From: Azonexus fungiphilus
GTDB taxonomy: Bacteria; Pseudomonadota; Gammaproteobacteria; Burkholderiales; Rhodocyclaceae
NCBI RefSeq assembly: GCF_003634965.1
Contig: NZ_RBXP01000013.1
Location: forward strand, 124,001 to 188,000
DNA length: 64,000 nt
Direction of reading: 5' to 3'
Positions 55,208 to 63,838 of the stretch are shown one piece after another (within the stretch, counting starts at the first letter, position 1; each line of letters opens with the position of its first letter). The notes below the pieces were generated by a model, which was not told the origin of the DNA, ran no database searches, and was given only the letters and a program-made list of their open reading frames with translations. The position numbers and the translations under genes were made by a program.

Positions 55208-56578
55208 ATGACGCTCCCGCTCTACGTTCAAGGCGCCTGGTTCGGCGGCGCGCTGCTCTTCATCGTCGGCCTCAAGGGCATGAGCTCGCCGGCCTCGGCC
55301 CGCCGCGGCATCGTCGTCGCCGGCTACGGCATGCTGCTGGCGATCGCTGCCACCTTCCTCATCCCCGGCCTGCAGAACCTCGCCCTGATCGCCCTGGCGC
55401 TGGCCATCGGCGGCGGCGGTGCCTGGCTCTCGGCGCAGAAGGTCAAGATGACCGACATGCCGCAGATGGTCGCCATCTACAACGGCATGGGCGGCGGCGC
55501 CGCGGCGGCGATCGCTGCCGTCGAGTTCGCCAAGGGCGACGCCCACGGCCTGGTGGCGACGACGCTGGCGACGCTCGGCGCGCTGATCGGCGCGGTCTCG
55601 TTCACCGGCTCCTGCGTCGCCTGGGCCAAGCTCCAGGGCGTGCTCAAGAAAGCCTGGCGGCTGCCCGCCCAGAATGCGGTCAACGTGCTCCTGGCGCTGC
55701 TTTCGCTCGGCCTCGGCCTGGCCGTGATCGGCCTGGCGCCGCAGCAACCGGAACTGGTGATCGCCTTCTTCGTCGTCGCGCTGGTTCTCGGCCTGGTCGT
55801 CACGCTGCCGATCGGCGGCGCCGACATGCCGGTGGTGATCTCGCTGTTCAACGCCTTCACCGGCCTGGCGGTCGGTTTCGAGGGCTACGTGCTGGGCAAT
55901 CCGGCTCTGATCATCGCCGGCATCGTCGTCGGCGCTGCCGGCACGCTGCTGACGCAGCTGATGGCCAAGGCGATGAACCGGCCGCTGTCGAACATCCTGT
56001 TCACGCCGATGGTGGCGAGCGGGCCGGGCGAGGCGATCAGCGGCACGATGAAGGAAGTCGGCGCCATCGACGCGGCAGCGATGATGCGCTATGCCGCCAA
56101 GGTGATCATCGTCCCCGGCTACGGCATGGCCGTCGCCCACGCCCAGCACAAGGTCTGGGAGATGACCTCGATCCTCGAGGAAGCCGGGGTCGAGGTGAAG
56201 TTCGCCATCCACCCGGTGGCGGGCCGCATGCCGGGCCACATGAACGTCTTGCTGGCCGAGGCCGGCGTGCCCTACGACAAGATCTTCGACCTCGAGGAAA
56301 TCAACGCCGAGTTCGGCCAGGCCGACGTTGCGCTGGTCATCGGCGCCAACGACGTGGTCAATCCGAGCGCGCGCACCGACAAGGCCAGCCCGATCTACGG
56401 CATGCCCATCCTCGACGCCGACAAGGCGCAGAACGTCATCGTCATCAAGCGCGGCAAGGGCACCGGCTATTCGGGCGTCGAGAACGCGCTGTTCTACACC
56501 GACAACTGCCGCATGCTCTACGGCGACGCGCAGCCGATGGCCGGCGAGATCATCCAGCACCTGAAAAGCATGGGCTGA
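55208..56578 (+). CDS. pntB: NAD(P) transhydrogenase subunit beta
   Basis: A 456-residue subunit with about eight N-terminal membrane helices (dII) and a C-terminal NADP(H)-binding domain III (about 280-456). VIIVPGYGMAVAHAQHKVWE is the GYGMAVAQAQ nucleotide motif, with VIGANDVVNPSARTD and IKRGKGTGYSGVEN. The complex uses the proton gradient to make NADPH from NADH. Next to two NADP-linked IDHs, it suggests active NADPH balancing at the isocitrate node. Confidence 0.97.
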   Translation: MTLPLYVQGAWFGGALLFIVGLKGMSSPASARRGIVVAGYGMLLAIAATFLIPGLQNLALIALALAIGGGGAWLSAQKVKMTDMPQMVAIYNGMGGGAAAAIAAVEFAKGDAHGLVATTLATLGALIGAVSFTGSCVAWAKLQGVLKKAWRLPAQNAVNVLLALLSLGLGLAVIGLAPQQPELVIAFFVVALVLGLVVTLPIGGADMPVVISLFNAFTGLAVGFEGYVLGNPALIIAGIVVGAAGTLLTQLMAKAMNRPLSNILFTPMVASGPGEAISGTMKEVGAIDAAAMMRYAAKVIIVPGYGMAVAHAQHKVWEMTSILEEAGVEVKFAIHPVAGRMPGHMNVLLAEAGVPYDKIFDLEEINAEFGQADVALVIGANDVVNPSARTDKASPIYGMPILDADKAQNVIVIKRGKGTGYSGVENALFYTDNCRMLYGDAQPMAGEIIQHLKSMG

Positions 56579-56653
56579 TTTGATCCAGCGCAGAATCGGC
56601 CGGGCGGCAGTCCCCTTACAATGCGGGATTGCCGCCTGTCCGTAAGCAACACA

Positions 56654-57883
56654 ATGAAAAGAATCGACGATTTCCTGACCCGGGGCTGCGCCCTGCTCGC
56701 GCTGATCCTGTGGACCTGGTCGCTGTCGGGCGCCCCGGTGCCGACGCACTGGTTCGGCGTGCTCGCGGTGCTGCTGGTGGTCGCCAGCCTGTTCTCGATC
56801 CGCGAGCGTGAACGCTGGAAATCGCGGCAGAAAGGCTACGTCAATGAACTGACCAGCGTCATGTCCGAGTACCACGTGCTCTCCAACGAGGCGATGGCCC
56901 ACGCCGAGCTGCAGTTCTCGTCGCTGGAACAGGAGATGCACGATGCGCAGAAGCTGATCCGCGACTCGGTGGTCAGCCTCTACGGCAGCCTGACCGGCCT
57001 CGAATCGCAATCCAACGACCAGCGCGAGATCCTGCGTTCGCTGATCGAGGAAATGCTCAGCATGACCGGCTCCGACGACAGTCACGCCGCCGAACAGGCC
57101 GGCCTGAAGCGCTTCTTCGACGAGACCAACGCGCTGATCGCCGAGTTCGTCGGCAAGATGGAACAACTGCGCGGCACCAGCCAGGGCGTGGCCGAGAGCT
57201 TCGGCCAGATGCAGGACAAGGTCGCGCGCATCACCGGCACGCTCAACGACATTTCCGGGATCACCAAGCAGACCGACCTGCTCGCCCTCAACGCGGCGAT
57301 CGAGGCGGCCCGCGCCGGCGAGGCCGGCCGCGGCTTCGCCGTGGTTGCCGACGAGGTACGCACGCTGGCGGCGCGTACCGGCGAATTCAACATCGACATC
57401 CGCAGCGCCCTCAACGACATCCTCGACTCGCTGCGCGACGTCGGCCAGCGCGTCGAGGCCGCCAGCCAGATCGACCTCAGCGTCGCCGACCGTTCGCGGG
57501 CCACCCTGAGCGAACTCGGCAACGAACTGATCGACCTCACCGACAAGGCCCGCCAGCACTCGGCCAGCATCACCGCGATCACCGAGCGGATGCGCGACCT
57601 GACCCAGGAAGGCGTGATGGCGATGCAGTTCGAGGACATCGTCACCCAGATGATCGCCCGCATCGGCCAGCGCACCGAGCATGTCGGCACCTACATGCAC
57701 GCCTTCCTCAGCCTGCACAACGACCAGGGCGAGAGCGACGGCATCCAGCGTTTCCGCAAGCGCAGCCAGCGCCTGGTCGAACTGCTCGTCGACTCGCACG
57801 TCAAGTCGGACGCGCTGCGCCAGCGCAGCCTCAGTCACAGTCACGCCGGCAGCGACAGCGGCGGCGACATCGAACTGTTCTGA
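56654..57883 (+). CDS. Short chemoreceptor-like protein without a periplasmic sensor domain
   Basis: A 409-residue protein with two close N-terminal helices (about 10-28 and 34-52), then a coiled-coil region. The MCP hairpin is reduced: [38 protein letters not shown]. There is no HAMP or Cache domain. The C-terminus ends in a Ser/His-rich tail ([13 protein letters not shown]). It may sense an internal signal or oligomerise with other receptors. ATG 56654 is preferred to a start at 56621. Confidence 0.85.
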   Translation: MKRIDDFLTRGCALLALILWTWSLSGAPVPTHWFGVLAVLLVVASLFSIRERERWKSRQKGYVNELTSVMSEYHVLSNEAMAHAELQFSSLEQEMHDAQKLIRDSVVSLYGSLTGLESQSNDQREILRSLIEEMLSMTGSDDSHAAEQAGLKRFFDETNALIAEFVGKMEQLRGTSQGVAESFGQMQDKVARITGTLNDISGITKQTDLLALNAAIEAARAGEAGRGFAVVADEVRTLAARTGEFNIDIRSALNDILDSLRDVGQRVEAASQIDLSVADRSRATLSELGNELIDLTDKARQHSASITAITERMRDLTQEGVMAMQFEDIVTQMIARIGQRTEHVGTYMHAFLSLHNDQGESDGIQRFRKRSQRLVELLVDSHVKSDALRQRSLSHSHAGSDSGGDIELF

Positions 57884-57902
57884 CGCCATGCGGAATTGCC
57901 CG

Positions 57903-57928
57903 AATCTGACGGTCGACCGCAAGATCCG
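57903..57928. repeat. Dispersed palindromic element, copy 6
   Basis: AATCTGACGGTCGACCGCAA followed by GATCCG, 20 bases after the chemoreceptor stop. The left arm is intact and the right arm diverged. Confidence 0.65.
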
Positions 57929-57938
57929 GCAATAAATC

Positions 57939-58997
57939 ATGGACTTCGGCGAACTCCTCGAAAGCTTCGGCGACAAGACGGTGATCGCCGTTGCCGGCCT
58001 GCTGATCGGGATCGCCTTCGGCATCTTCGCCCAACGCTCGCGCTTCTGCCTGCGTTCGGCAGTGGTCGCCTTCTGGCGGCGCGAGGACGGCGGCCGCCTG
58101 GCGATCTGGCTGTTCGCCTTCGCCGCCGCGCTCTGCGCCACCCAGGCCGCGATCCTCGCCGACTGGCTCGACGTCTCCCAGGCCCGCCAGCTCTCGGCGC
58201 GCGGCAGCCTGTCCGGGGCGCTGATCGGCGGCCTGCTGTTCGGCACCGGCATGATCCTGGCCCGCGGCTGCTCGTCGCGGATGCTCGTGCTCGCGGCCAA
58301 CGGCAACCTGCGCGCGCTGCTCACCGGACTGGTCTTCGCGGTCACCGCCCAGGCCTCGCTGAACGGCCTGCTGTCGCCGCTGCGCCTGTGGCTGTCGGGA
58401 TTGTGGACGATCGACGGCGGCGGCCGCGACCTGCTCGCCAGCGCCCATCTCGGCCACCTCGGCGGGCTCCTGTTCGGCCTGGCCTGGCTGCTCGCGGCCG
58501 TGGTTTTTGCCCGCCGGGCACGGTTGACCGTGCGCGAATGGAGCGGCGCCATCGGCGTCGGCCTCAGCGTCGCGCTCGCCTGGCTGGTCACCTACCGGAT
58601 CGGCAGCCAGGCCTTCGATGCCGTGCTGCCGGTGCAGAGCCTGAGTTTCACCGGCCCCTCCGCCGATGTCCTGATGCTGGTGCTGTCGCCGCCCGGCCAG
58701 CCGTGGGATTTCGACATCGGCCTGGTCCCCGGCGTGGTCCTCGGCTCCTTCCTCGCCGCGCTGTGGGGCAAGGAACTCAAGCTGGAAGGCTTCAAGGACG
58801 GCCAGAGCATGCGCCGCTACATCGCCGGCGCGCTGTACATGGGCTTCGGCGGCATGCTCGCCGGCGGCTGCGCGGTCGGCGCCGGCGTCTCGGGCGCGGC
58901 GATCTTCGCGCTCACCGCCTGGCTGGCGCTGATCGGCATGTGGGCCGGGGCCGGCCTGGCCGACGCGCTGCTCGACCGCCCCCGGCACCGGCCCTGA
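57939..58997 (+). CDS. YeeE/YedE (TsuA-like) thiosulfate transporter
   Basis: A 352-residue membrane protein with about nine to ten helices. Conserved cysteines sit in repeat motifs: C37 (QRSRFCLRSA), C111 (ARGCSSR) and C311 (AGGCAVGAG). These line the thiosulfate path in TsuA-type transporters, passed by transient S-H contacts. With the sulfur-oxidation genes just downstream on the other strand, uptake or relay of reduced sulfur is plausible. Confidence 0.87.
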   Translation: MDFGELLESFGDKTVIAVAGLLIGIAFGIFAQRSRFCLRSAVVAFWRREDGGRLAIWLFAFAAALCATQAAILADWLDVSQARQLSARGSLSGALIGGLLFGTGMILARGCSSRMLVLAANGNLRALLTGLVFAVTAQASLNGLLSPLRLWLSGLWTIDGGGRDLLASAHLGHLGGLLFGLAWLLAAVVFARRARLTVREWSGAIGVGLSVALAWLVTYRIGSQAFDAVLPVQSLSFTGPSADVLMLVLSPPGQPWDFDIGLVPGVVLGSFLAALWGKELKLEGFKDGQSMRRYIAGALYMGFGGMLAGGCAVGAGVSGAAIFALTAWLALIGMWAGAGLADALLDRPRHRP

Positions 58998-59001
58998 AGG
59001 C

Positions 59002-59349
59002 TCAGGACTTGGCCGGCTGCCGCCAGCCGAGCACTGTGTACACCAGGATCGCCGTGCCGGCCAGGCCGAGGCCGAAGACCAGCGCGATCAGGAACCAGTC
59101 GGCCGGACCGCCGGCATCGGTGAATCCCGACGACGAGACCTTGGCCATCAGCACCAGGGCGAGCACGCCGCCAGCGAGGCCGGCGAACTCGGCGCGTACC
59201 AGGCGCTTCGAATTGATCGTCCGTTCCTTGAGCAGCAGGGCGACGAAGGCCGCGGTGCCGACGACGATGACCAGGATCATCAGCCACAGCAAGGGACCGA
59301 GCATTTCCTGGAAAACGGCCAGGAAGACCAGCGGATCGAGTTCTTTCAT
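59002..59349 (-). CDS. Small integral membrane protein (DUF5368-like)
   Basis: A 115-residue protein with three to four helices (about 8-40, 50-70, 80-108). MKELDPLVFLAVFQEMLGPLL is a conserved opening. It follows the sulfide reductase gene by 18 bases, so it is probably co-transcribed and may be part of that membrane complex. I am not certain of the family number. Confidence 0.65.
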   Translation of the reverse strand: MKELDPLVFLAVFQEMLGPLLWLMILVIVVGTAAFVALLLKERTINSKRLVRAEFAGLAGGVLALVLMAKVSSSGFTDAGGPADWFLIALVFGLGLAGTAILVYTVLGWRQPAKS

Positions 59350-59367
59350 TTTTCCATTCCTCCGAAA

Positions 59368-60720
59368 TCAGGCGCGGCCGCGCAGCATGCTGATGTAGGT
59401 CGGCTTCAGCGCCATCGTCTTCATCACCCAGCTGATCCACAACTCCTCGAGCGGTGCGATGACGCCGGGGAAGGACGGGACCAGGTTGTCCTTGTAGTCG
59501 AACTCGACCAGCATCGCCTGGCCGAGGCGGGTAATCAGCGGGCACGAGGTGTAGCCGCCGTAATGCGCGCTCGATTCGCGCCCCTCGATGCTCGCCAGCA
59601 GGTGATCGACGGCCACCGGCACCTGCCATTTGACGCTGGCGGCGGTCTTGCCCTTGGGCACACCGGCGACGTCGCCGAGCGCGAACACGTTGGCGAAACG
59701 CTTGTGACGGAGGTTGTGCTTGTCCACCTCAATCCAGCCATCGTTGGCCCAGCCGCCTTCCTGCCAGCGCAGCGGGCTGTTGCGCACCGGGTCGGGGGCG
59801 CGCATCGGCGGGATCACGTTGATGAAGTCGTATTGCAGCTCGACCGGGCCGATCGGCGTCTTGAACACGGCCAGCTTGCGGCCGATATCCACCGACTCGA
59901 GGATGCGCTCGTAATTGACCTTGACGCCGCGATCCTCGAACAGCATGCGGACCTTCTCATGGACGATGGGCACGCTGAACAGCGCCTTGTTGTTGGCGTT
60001 GTAGACCAGTTCGGCCTTGCCGCGGTTGCCGCGGCGACGCAGGTAGTCGTCGGTGATGAAGGTGTATTTCAGCGGCGCGCCGGCGCACTTCATCTCGGTG
60101 CCCGGCCGGAGGAAGACGCCGACGCCGCCGGTGTCGGCGAAATTCGACATCGCCCGCCAGGTGGCCTCGGCCTTGGCCGGGCTGTGGTAGATGCTGCCGA
60201 GGCCGTTGTTGCCGATCTGCTCGACTTCCATGCCGGCGATCGCGGCATAGTCGAGCTTGAGGCCGGTGGCGACGATCAGGTAGTCGTAGGGCACCGGCTT
60301 GCCGCTGGCGGTGACCAGCTTGTTGCCCTCGGGATCGAACTCGGCAACGGCTTCCTCGATCAGCTCGACGCCGGCCGGCAGGTAGTCGCGCGTCGCCGAG
60401 ACGACGTAGGACATCGGCTTGATGCCGGCGGCGACCAGCGTGAAGCCGGGTTGGTAGAAATGCTCCTTGCGTGCGTCGACCAGCGTGATGCTGGCGCCCT
60501 CGAGGCGGGCCGCCAGGTGCGAGGCGGCCGCCAGGCCGGCGGCGCCGGCACCGGCGATGACGATGCGCGCCGACGATCTGGTCTTCGTCGCCGCCCGTGC
60601 GCTGGCCGGCGTCAGCAGCAGGCTGCCGGCGCCAGCGGCGCCGAGGCGCAGGAACGAGCGCCGGTTCAGCCCCTGGCGGCCGGCGTCGTCGACAATCTTG
60701 GCAAGTGTCTGGTGATCCAT
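59368..60720 (-). CDS. Tat-exported sulfide:quinone oxidoreductase-like flavoprotein (FccB/SQR family)
   Basis: A 450-residue flavoprotein with a Tat leader (RRSFLRLGAAGAG, Arg20-Arg21). FAD-binding IVIAGAGAAGLAAASHL, GDVAGVPKGKTAASVK, and two cysteines, C212 (EMKCAGAPLKY) and C393 (YTSCPLITRLG), in the places of the redox-active pair of SQR and flavocytochrome c sulfide dehydrogenase. No FccA-like cytochrome gene is adjacent, so quinone or a separate cytochrome would be the acceptor. ATG 60720. Confidence 0.88.
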   Translation of the reverse strand: MDHQTLAKIVDDAGRQGLNRRSFLRLGAAGAGSLLLTPASARAATKTRSSARIVIAGAGAAGLAAASHLAARLEGASITLVDARKEHFYQPGFTLVAAGIKPMSYVVSATRDYLPAGVELIEEAVAEFDPEGNKLVTASGKPVPYDYLIVATGLKLDYAAIAGMEVEQIGNNGLGSIYHSPAKAEATWRAMSNFADTGGVGVFLRPGTEMKCAGAPLKYTFITDDYLRRRGNRGKAELVYNANNKALFSVPIVHEKVRMLFEDRGVKVNYERILESVDIGRKLAVFKTPIGPVELQYDFINVIPPMRAPDPVRNSPLRWQEGGWANDGWIEVDKHNLRHKRFANVFALGDVAGVPKGKTAASVKWQVPVAVDHLLASIEGRESSAHYGGYTSCPLITRLGQAMLVEFDYKDNLVPSFPGVIAPLEELWISWVMKTMALKPTYISMLRGRA

Positions 60721-60766
60721 GGTCTTCCTCCCTGATTGCACCGGCGAACGAACGAGCGCCGGCTGT

Positions 60767-60796
60767 ATTAAAAAATTAGCACATACTTAATATCAA
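60767..60796 (-). promoter_or_regulatory. Promoter of the sulfide reductase gene with an inverted repeat in the spacer
   Basis: Reverse strand TTGATA (60796-60791), 18 bases, TTTAAT (60772-60767). The spacer holds an AT-rich imperfect inverted repeat (60773-60793; half-sites ATATTA and TAATTT, nine apart), like ArsR-family sulfide sensors (BigR/SqrR). A bound repressor would block RNA polymerase. No ArsR gene is in the window. Confidence 0.5.
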
Positions 60797-60802
60797 GACC
60801 CG

Positions 60803-60826
60803 AAAAAGCGGCCCCTCGCCGCTTCT
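60803..60826 (-). terminator. Terminator after the rhodanese gene
   Basis: On the reverse strand AAGCGGC-gaggg-GCCGCTT followed by TTTC, eight bases downstream of the rhodanese stop. It separates the sox transcript from the sulfide reductase promoter. Confidence 0.8.
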
Positions 60827-60833
60827 GCCCCGC

Positions 60834-61442
60834 TCAGCGCGGAAAATACATCTTTGCCTTGTCGAGCTTGTAGCTCCACGGCAATTCCGCGTTCTTCCAG
60901 CCGTTGACCGTGCGCTGCCCTTTCTTCGCACCGCTCTCGGCGCGGTCGCCCTCGAAACCTTCGGGAACGCTGTACACCTGCGTGTACCCGGCCGCCTGCA
61001 GGCGGTCGGCGGCCTTCGAGCTGCGGTCGCCGGAGCGGCAGATCAGGATCACCGGCGCCGTGCGCTCGAGCCCCATCTCCTGCAGGCGCCGACCGATCTC
61101 GGCGACGAAGTCCTGGTTCGGCTCGAGCTTGTACATCGTCCGCTTGTCGTCCCAGTCGGTCATGATTTCCTGGTGCTCGACGAAGGGCACCAGCGCGTCG
61201 ACGCCGGCGGCCATGCCGACGTACATGGCCTCGGCCCGGGTGCGCACGTCGAACAGCGCGACGCCCCTCGGGTTGGCGACTTTCATGTCATGGGCCTGCT
61301 GCGGGGTCAGGTAGAGCGCCAGCCGGGTCTGCTTGATTTCCGGCAGTTTCTGCCAGTCGACCGTGCCTGGCGCCCAGTCGGCGGCGAAAGCGGTGGCGGC
61401 AAGGCAGAAGGCCAGGCCGGCGGCAAATTGACGTGGTTTCAT
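60834..61442 (-). CDS. Periplasmic rhodanese-domain sulfurtransferase
   Basis: A 202-residue protein with a signal peptide (about 1-20). A rhodanese domain follows, with catalytic Cys135 in LICRSGDRSS, the active-site loop, and the conserved FDVRTRAEA segment. Likely binds or transfers sulfane sulfur in the periplasm for the Sox pathway. It starts one base inside the soxB stop (TGATG). Confidence 0.88.
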   Translation of the reverse strand: MKPRQFAAGLAFCLAATAFAADWAPGTVDWQKLPEIKQTRLALYLTPQQAHDMKVANPRGVALFDVRTRAEAMYVGMAAGVDALVPFVEHQEIMTDWDDKRTMYKLEPNQDFVAEIGRRLQEMGLERTAPVILICRSGDRSSKAADRLQAAGYTQVYSVPEGFEGDRAESGAKKGQRTVNGWKNAELPWSYKLDKAKMYFPR

Positions 61443-63163
61443 CAAGCGATCCCCGGATTGTTGTCGGCGCCGATCAGCTTCGGCATGTTCAGTTCGACCG
61501 GCTTCAGCGTGCGGACGTCGCGCAGGTAACGGGCAACCAGTTCCCAGACCGGCTCGCCGGCGTTCTTCGCTTCCTCGGAAACCGGCGCCCAGCCGGCGAC
61601 CTTGTAGTTTTTGCCAGGATCGAGCAGTCGACCGTGCAACATCATGTTGCTGATCCGCTGGCCGGCTTTGGCGGCCGGATTGCAGGTGTATTGCAGGCCG
61701 CCGACGCGGACCATGTCGCCGCCCTGCTGGTAGTAGGGATCGGGATTGAAGAGGTTGTCGCAGACGTCTTCGAGGACGGTCTTGATCATCTCGCCGCTCA
61801 TCTGCGTCACCGTCGTCCACGGGTAGGTGATCGCCGTCTGGTCGAGCACGTGCTCCATCAGGATCGGCTGCCCCGGGAGCAGCGAGGTGCCCCAGCGGAA
61901 ACCCGGGGAGAAGGCGATCTCGGCATCCTTCTCCTTGATCAGCGCGTCGACGATGACCTGGTCGAAGGTGCCGTTGAAGTTGCCGCGGCGGTAGAGCAGG
62001 CCCTCGGTCACCGCCAGCTTCTCGTTGAGCTTGTCGAGGTAAGGCGCGCGGACCTTGTCGATCAGCGCCTGCATCGCCGGATCGGCCGGCAGCAGGTTGG
62101 CGAACACCGGCAGCAGCTTGTAGCGGTAGCCGGCGATCTTGCCGTTCCTGACATCGAAGTCGAGCACGCCGAGATACTTGCCGTTGGAGCCGGCATTGGT
62201 CACCAGCGTCTGGCCGCCGGCATTCTTCACCACCACCGGCGCCGGCATGCCGTCGTGGGTGTGGCCACCCATGATCGCGTCGATGCCGCGGATGCGCGAG
62301 GCCATCTTGAGGTCGACATCCATGCCGTTGTGCGACAGCACGACGACGACCTGGGCGCCCTTGGCGCGGGCCTCGTCGACCACTGCCTGCATGTTCTCCT
62401 CCTGGATGCCGTAGCTCCAGTTCGGCACCTGCCAGCGCGGGTTGGCGATCGGCGTGTAGGGAAAGGCCTGGCCGACGATGGCCACCGGCACACCGTTGAT
62501 GTTCTTGATCACGTAGGGCTTGAACACCGGATCGCCGAAATCGGTGGTCTTGACGTTCTGGGCGACGATATCGACGACACCGGCGAAATCCTTCTCCTCG
62601 ATTTCCTTGACCCGCTCCTCGCCGTAGGTCGCTTCCCAGTGCAGCGTCATCACATTGACGCCGAGCGCCTTGCAGGCATCGACCATGTCCTGCGCGTTGG
62701 TCCACAAGGCGGTGCCGGACCCCTGCCAGGTGTCGCCGCCGTCGAGCAGCAGCGCTCCCGGACGGCTCCCCCGGATACGCTTGACCAGCGTCGCCAGGTG
62801 GGCGAAGCCGCCGACCTTGCCGTAGGTTTCGGCCGCCCGGGCGAAATCGAGGTAGCTGTAGGCATGCGCCTCCAGGCTGTTCGGCTTGAAGCCGAAATGC
62901 CTGAGCAGGTGCTCGCCGACCAGGTGCGGCACCTTGCCGAACTGTTCGCCGAAACCGAGGTTGACGCTCGGCTCGCGGAAATAGATCGGCTGCAGCTGCG
63001 CGTGGCAGTCGGTGATGTGCAGCAGGCTGACGTTGCCGAAGCGGGGCAGGTCGTACAGCCGGGCGGCGCCTTTCTCGGCGCGGGCGAAATCGCTGTGCAG
63101 GGTCATGCCGCCGGCCGCGGCGACAGCCATGACCTGGAGAAACTCGCGACGATTCATGCTCAT
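61442..63163 (-). CDS. soxB: Thiosulfohydrolase SoxB
   Basis: A 573-residue periplasmic dimanganese hydrolase that releases sulfate from the thiosulfate bound to SoxYZ. Tat leader NRREFLQVMAVAAAGG, metal-binding LLHITDCHAQL, LLDGGDTWQGSGTA, SHNGMDVDLK, and GGHTHDGMPAP. Length normal. In the order soxX-soxB-rhodanese, leftward. Confidence 0.97.
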   Translation of the reverse strand: MSMNRREFLQVMAVAAAGGMTLHSDFARAEKGAARLYDLPRFGNVSLLHITDCHAQLQPIYFREPSVNLGFGEQFGKVPHLVGEHLLRHFGFKPNSLEAHAYSYLDFARAAETYGKVGGFAHLATLVKRIRGSRPGALLLDGGDTWQGSGTALWTNAQDMVDACKALGVNVMTLHWEATYGEERVKEIEEKDFAGVVDIVAQNVKTTDFGDPVFKPYVIKNINGVPVAIVGQAFPYTPIANPRWQVPNWSYGIQEENMQAVVDEARAKGAQVVVVLSHNGMDVDLKMASRIRGIDAIMGGHTHDGMPAPVVVKNAGGQTLVTNAGSNGKYLGVLDFDVRNGKIAGYRYKLLPVFANLLPADPAMQALIDKVRAPYLDKLNEKLAVTEGLLYRRGNFNGTFDQVIVDALIKEKDAEIAFSPGFRWGTSLLPGQPILMEHVLDQTAITYPWTTVTQMSGEMIKTVLEDVCDNLFNPDPYYQQGGDMVRVGGLQYTCNPAAKAGQRISNMMLHGRLLDPGKNYKVAGWAPVSEEAKNAGEPVWELVARYLRDVRTLKPVELNMPKLIGADNNPGIA

Positions 63164-63182
63164 GGGGGATCCTTCAGGAAAA

Positions 63183-63206
63183 CCCGGCCGGACGGCGCCG
63201 GCCGGG
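63183..63206. other. Strong hairpin in the soxX-soxB spacer
   Basis: CCCGGCCGG-acggcg-CCGGCCGGG, a nine-base perfect stem without a T-run. More likely mRNA processing or stability than termination. Confidence 0.55.
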
Positions 63207-63222
63207 CAGGTTCACGCAAGCG

Positions 63223-63828
63223 TCATTTCTTGTTGACCGGCGACGCGGGATCGAACAGGAAGGCCATCAGATCCTTGATCTGCTGCTCGGTGAGAATCTC
63301 GGCGTCGCCGTTGCGGGGCATGTTGCTGCAGGCGTTGAAGGCCTTCGCGTTATAGATCTTGCCCCAGGTGTAGCGGACGACATCGTCGGCGTTGCCGCGC
63401 AGCTTGCCGTATTCGAGCAGGCTGGGCCCGATCGTCCCGTAGGAGACCTCGTGATGGCTCATCTGGTGGCAGTTGTAGCAACCACCGCCGTTGTCGTGCG
63501 GCGTCTTGTCGGTCCAGGTCAGGCCACGGCCGCTGACGGCGATCTTCTCGCCCTCCTTCCAGTTGCCGAAGTACTTGCCGTCGGCCGGATAGCGGATGGT
63601 CTTCAACTGCTCGGCCTCGATCCGCGCCATCTCCGCCTTCGCCGGCTGCTTGTCCTGAGAGCAGGCCTTCTGGAAGTCGAGTTGGTACATGCGATGCTTG
63701 GCGGCGATGCCGGTCGTCTTGAACGAACGGTCCATCATCGCCTTGAACTCGGCGTAGGTGTCCTCGCTGCCGGCCCAGGCGGCCGGCATGGCGAACAGGC
63801 AGAACGCCAGCGTGCTGATCTTTTTCAT
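63223..63828 (-). CDS. soxX: Sulfur-oxidation cytochrome SoxX
   Basis: A 201-residue monoheme cytochrome with signal peptide (about 1-19). The heme c site is C117-YN-C120-H121, the distal Met is M170 in SNMPRNGD, and SYGTIGPSLLEYGKL is the family segment. Partner of SoxA in the SoxAX complex, which oxidatively couples thiosulfate to the SoxY cysteine. The N-terminal extension of about 80 residues is typical of longer SoxX forms. Confidence 0.95.
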   Translation of the reverse strand: MKKISTLAFCLFAMPAAWAGSEDTYAEFKAMMDRSFKTTGIAAKHRMYQLDFQKACSQDKQPAKAEMARIEAEQLKTIRYPADGKYFGNWKEGEKIAVSGRGLTWTDKTPHDNGGGCYNCHQMSHHEVSYGTIGPSLLEYGKLRGNADDVVRYTWGKIYNAKAFNACSNMPRNGDAEILTEQQIKDLMAFLFDPASPVNKK

Positions 63829-63838
63829 GTTCGCCTCC

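Noticed and set aside
58500-58540. GCACGGTTGACCGTGC inside the YeeE gene as a palindrome copy
   Set aside because: A short symmetric match within conserved coding sequence, without the CTGAC arms.
55154-58591. Very long open frame on the reverse strand opposite pntB and the chemoreceptor
   Set aside because: It mirrors the codon pattern of well-identified genes on the other strand; composition is low-complexity and has no family features.
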